Shown here: positions 22,087-22,137 of the stretch, piece by piece
How the letters are laid out: every line of letters begins with the position of its first letter
Position numbering within the stretch: position 1 is the stretch's first letter
From: Clostridium sp. 28_12
Lineage (GTDB): Bacteria > Bacillota > Clostridia > TANB77 > CAG-508
Assembly: GCA_001916055.1 (NCBI GenBank)
Contig: MNRR01000037.1
Coordinates: forward strand, 3,779-25,915
DNA length: 22,137 bases
Direction of reading: 5' to 3'
Position numbers and translations under genes: made by a program
The notes under the pieces: generated by a model
The model's input: the letters and a program-made list of their open reading frames with translations, nothing else
The model's database searches: none
What the model was told of the DNA's origin: nothing

Positions 22087-22137
22087 ATGGACGAAAAAAA
22101 GAATGAAATTATTTTATTTGAAAACCAAGGAGTAAAA
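22087..22137 (+). CDS. Start of a probable RhuM-family protein (partial)
   Basis: Only 17 codons are present before the window ends: a Lys/Glu-rich start followed by NEIILFENQGVK. The opening Glu-Ile-Ile-Leu-Phe and Val-Lys spacing is typical of the N-terminus of virulence RhuM-family proteins (E-I-[IV]-L-[FY]-x-n-V-K-[VL]-[DE]-V), DNA-binding-like proteins often found on mobile or genomic-island DNA. AAAGGATG at about 22073-22080 gives a good ribosome site. With so few residues the family assignment is tentative. Confidence 0.5.
   Translation, partial: MDEKKNEIILFENQGVK

Overview
The window is AT-rich DNA whose gene content points to an endospore-forming low-GC Firmicute of class Clostridia, probably an uncultured gut lineage. 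The evidence is yabP and yabQ next to divIC, a remA-rpoZ-gmk cluster, a priA-def pair, a T-box leader, purine-rich Shine-Dalgarno sites, and TAA, TAG and TGA all used as stops. The species call is inference.

Layout. (1) 1-1850: end of a dTDP-L-rhamnose operon (rfbA tail, rfbC, rfbB), with an exact tandem 32-bp repeat between rfbC and rfbB and a hairpin after rfbB. (2) 1871-3746: yqeK (HD-domain dinucleoside tetraphosphatase), an rsmE split by a frame-breaking deletion of about 13 nt, and an unknown four-helix membrane protein. (3) 3888-4978: remA, rpoZ and gmk, tightly packed. (4) 4979-8208: an accessory interval between gmk and priA. It holds a decayed secreted-protein start, a self-contained Tyr/Trp-rich 53-residue ORF with its own promoter and hairpin, a small ORF interrupted by an in-frame TAA, a 28-residue ORF, a 554-residue surface protein with an LPKAG sorting-like C-terminus, and an IS256-family transposase remnant with its middle deleted. 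(5) 8209-12953: priA, def, a membrane-anchored unknown protein, and a FucO-like iron alcohol dehydrogenase. (6) 13128-14377: a decayed Cys-rich pseudogene and a metallophosphoesterase. (7) 14390-18234: a valine-type T-box leader controlling an aldose-1-epimerase-like gene and valS. (8) 18315-20838: yabP, yabQ, divIC and rho. (9) 20846-22137: a higher-GC minus-strand cassette encoding a protein of two tandem His-rich repeats, then the first codons of a probable RhuM-family gene.

The housekeeping parts are ordinary: cell-surface sugar synthesis, translation (def, valS, rsmE), transcription (rpoZ, rho), replication restart (priA), sporulation and division. The less explained parts are the two higher-GC single-gene cassettes (5343-5658 and 20846-21849), the surface-protein cluster with its tiny upstream ORFs, and the tandem repeat in the rhamnose operon. 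I do not recognise a complete new multi-gene system. The best candidate for undescribed biology is the duplicated His-motif protein at 20884-21786, with its operator-like dyad inside the promoter. All calls are from reading the sequence; no database search was run.
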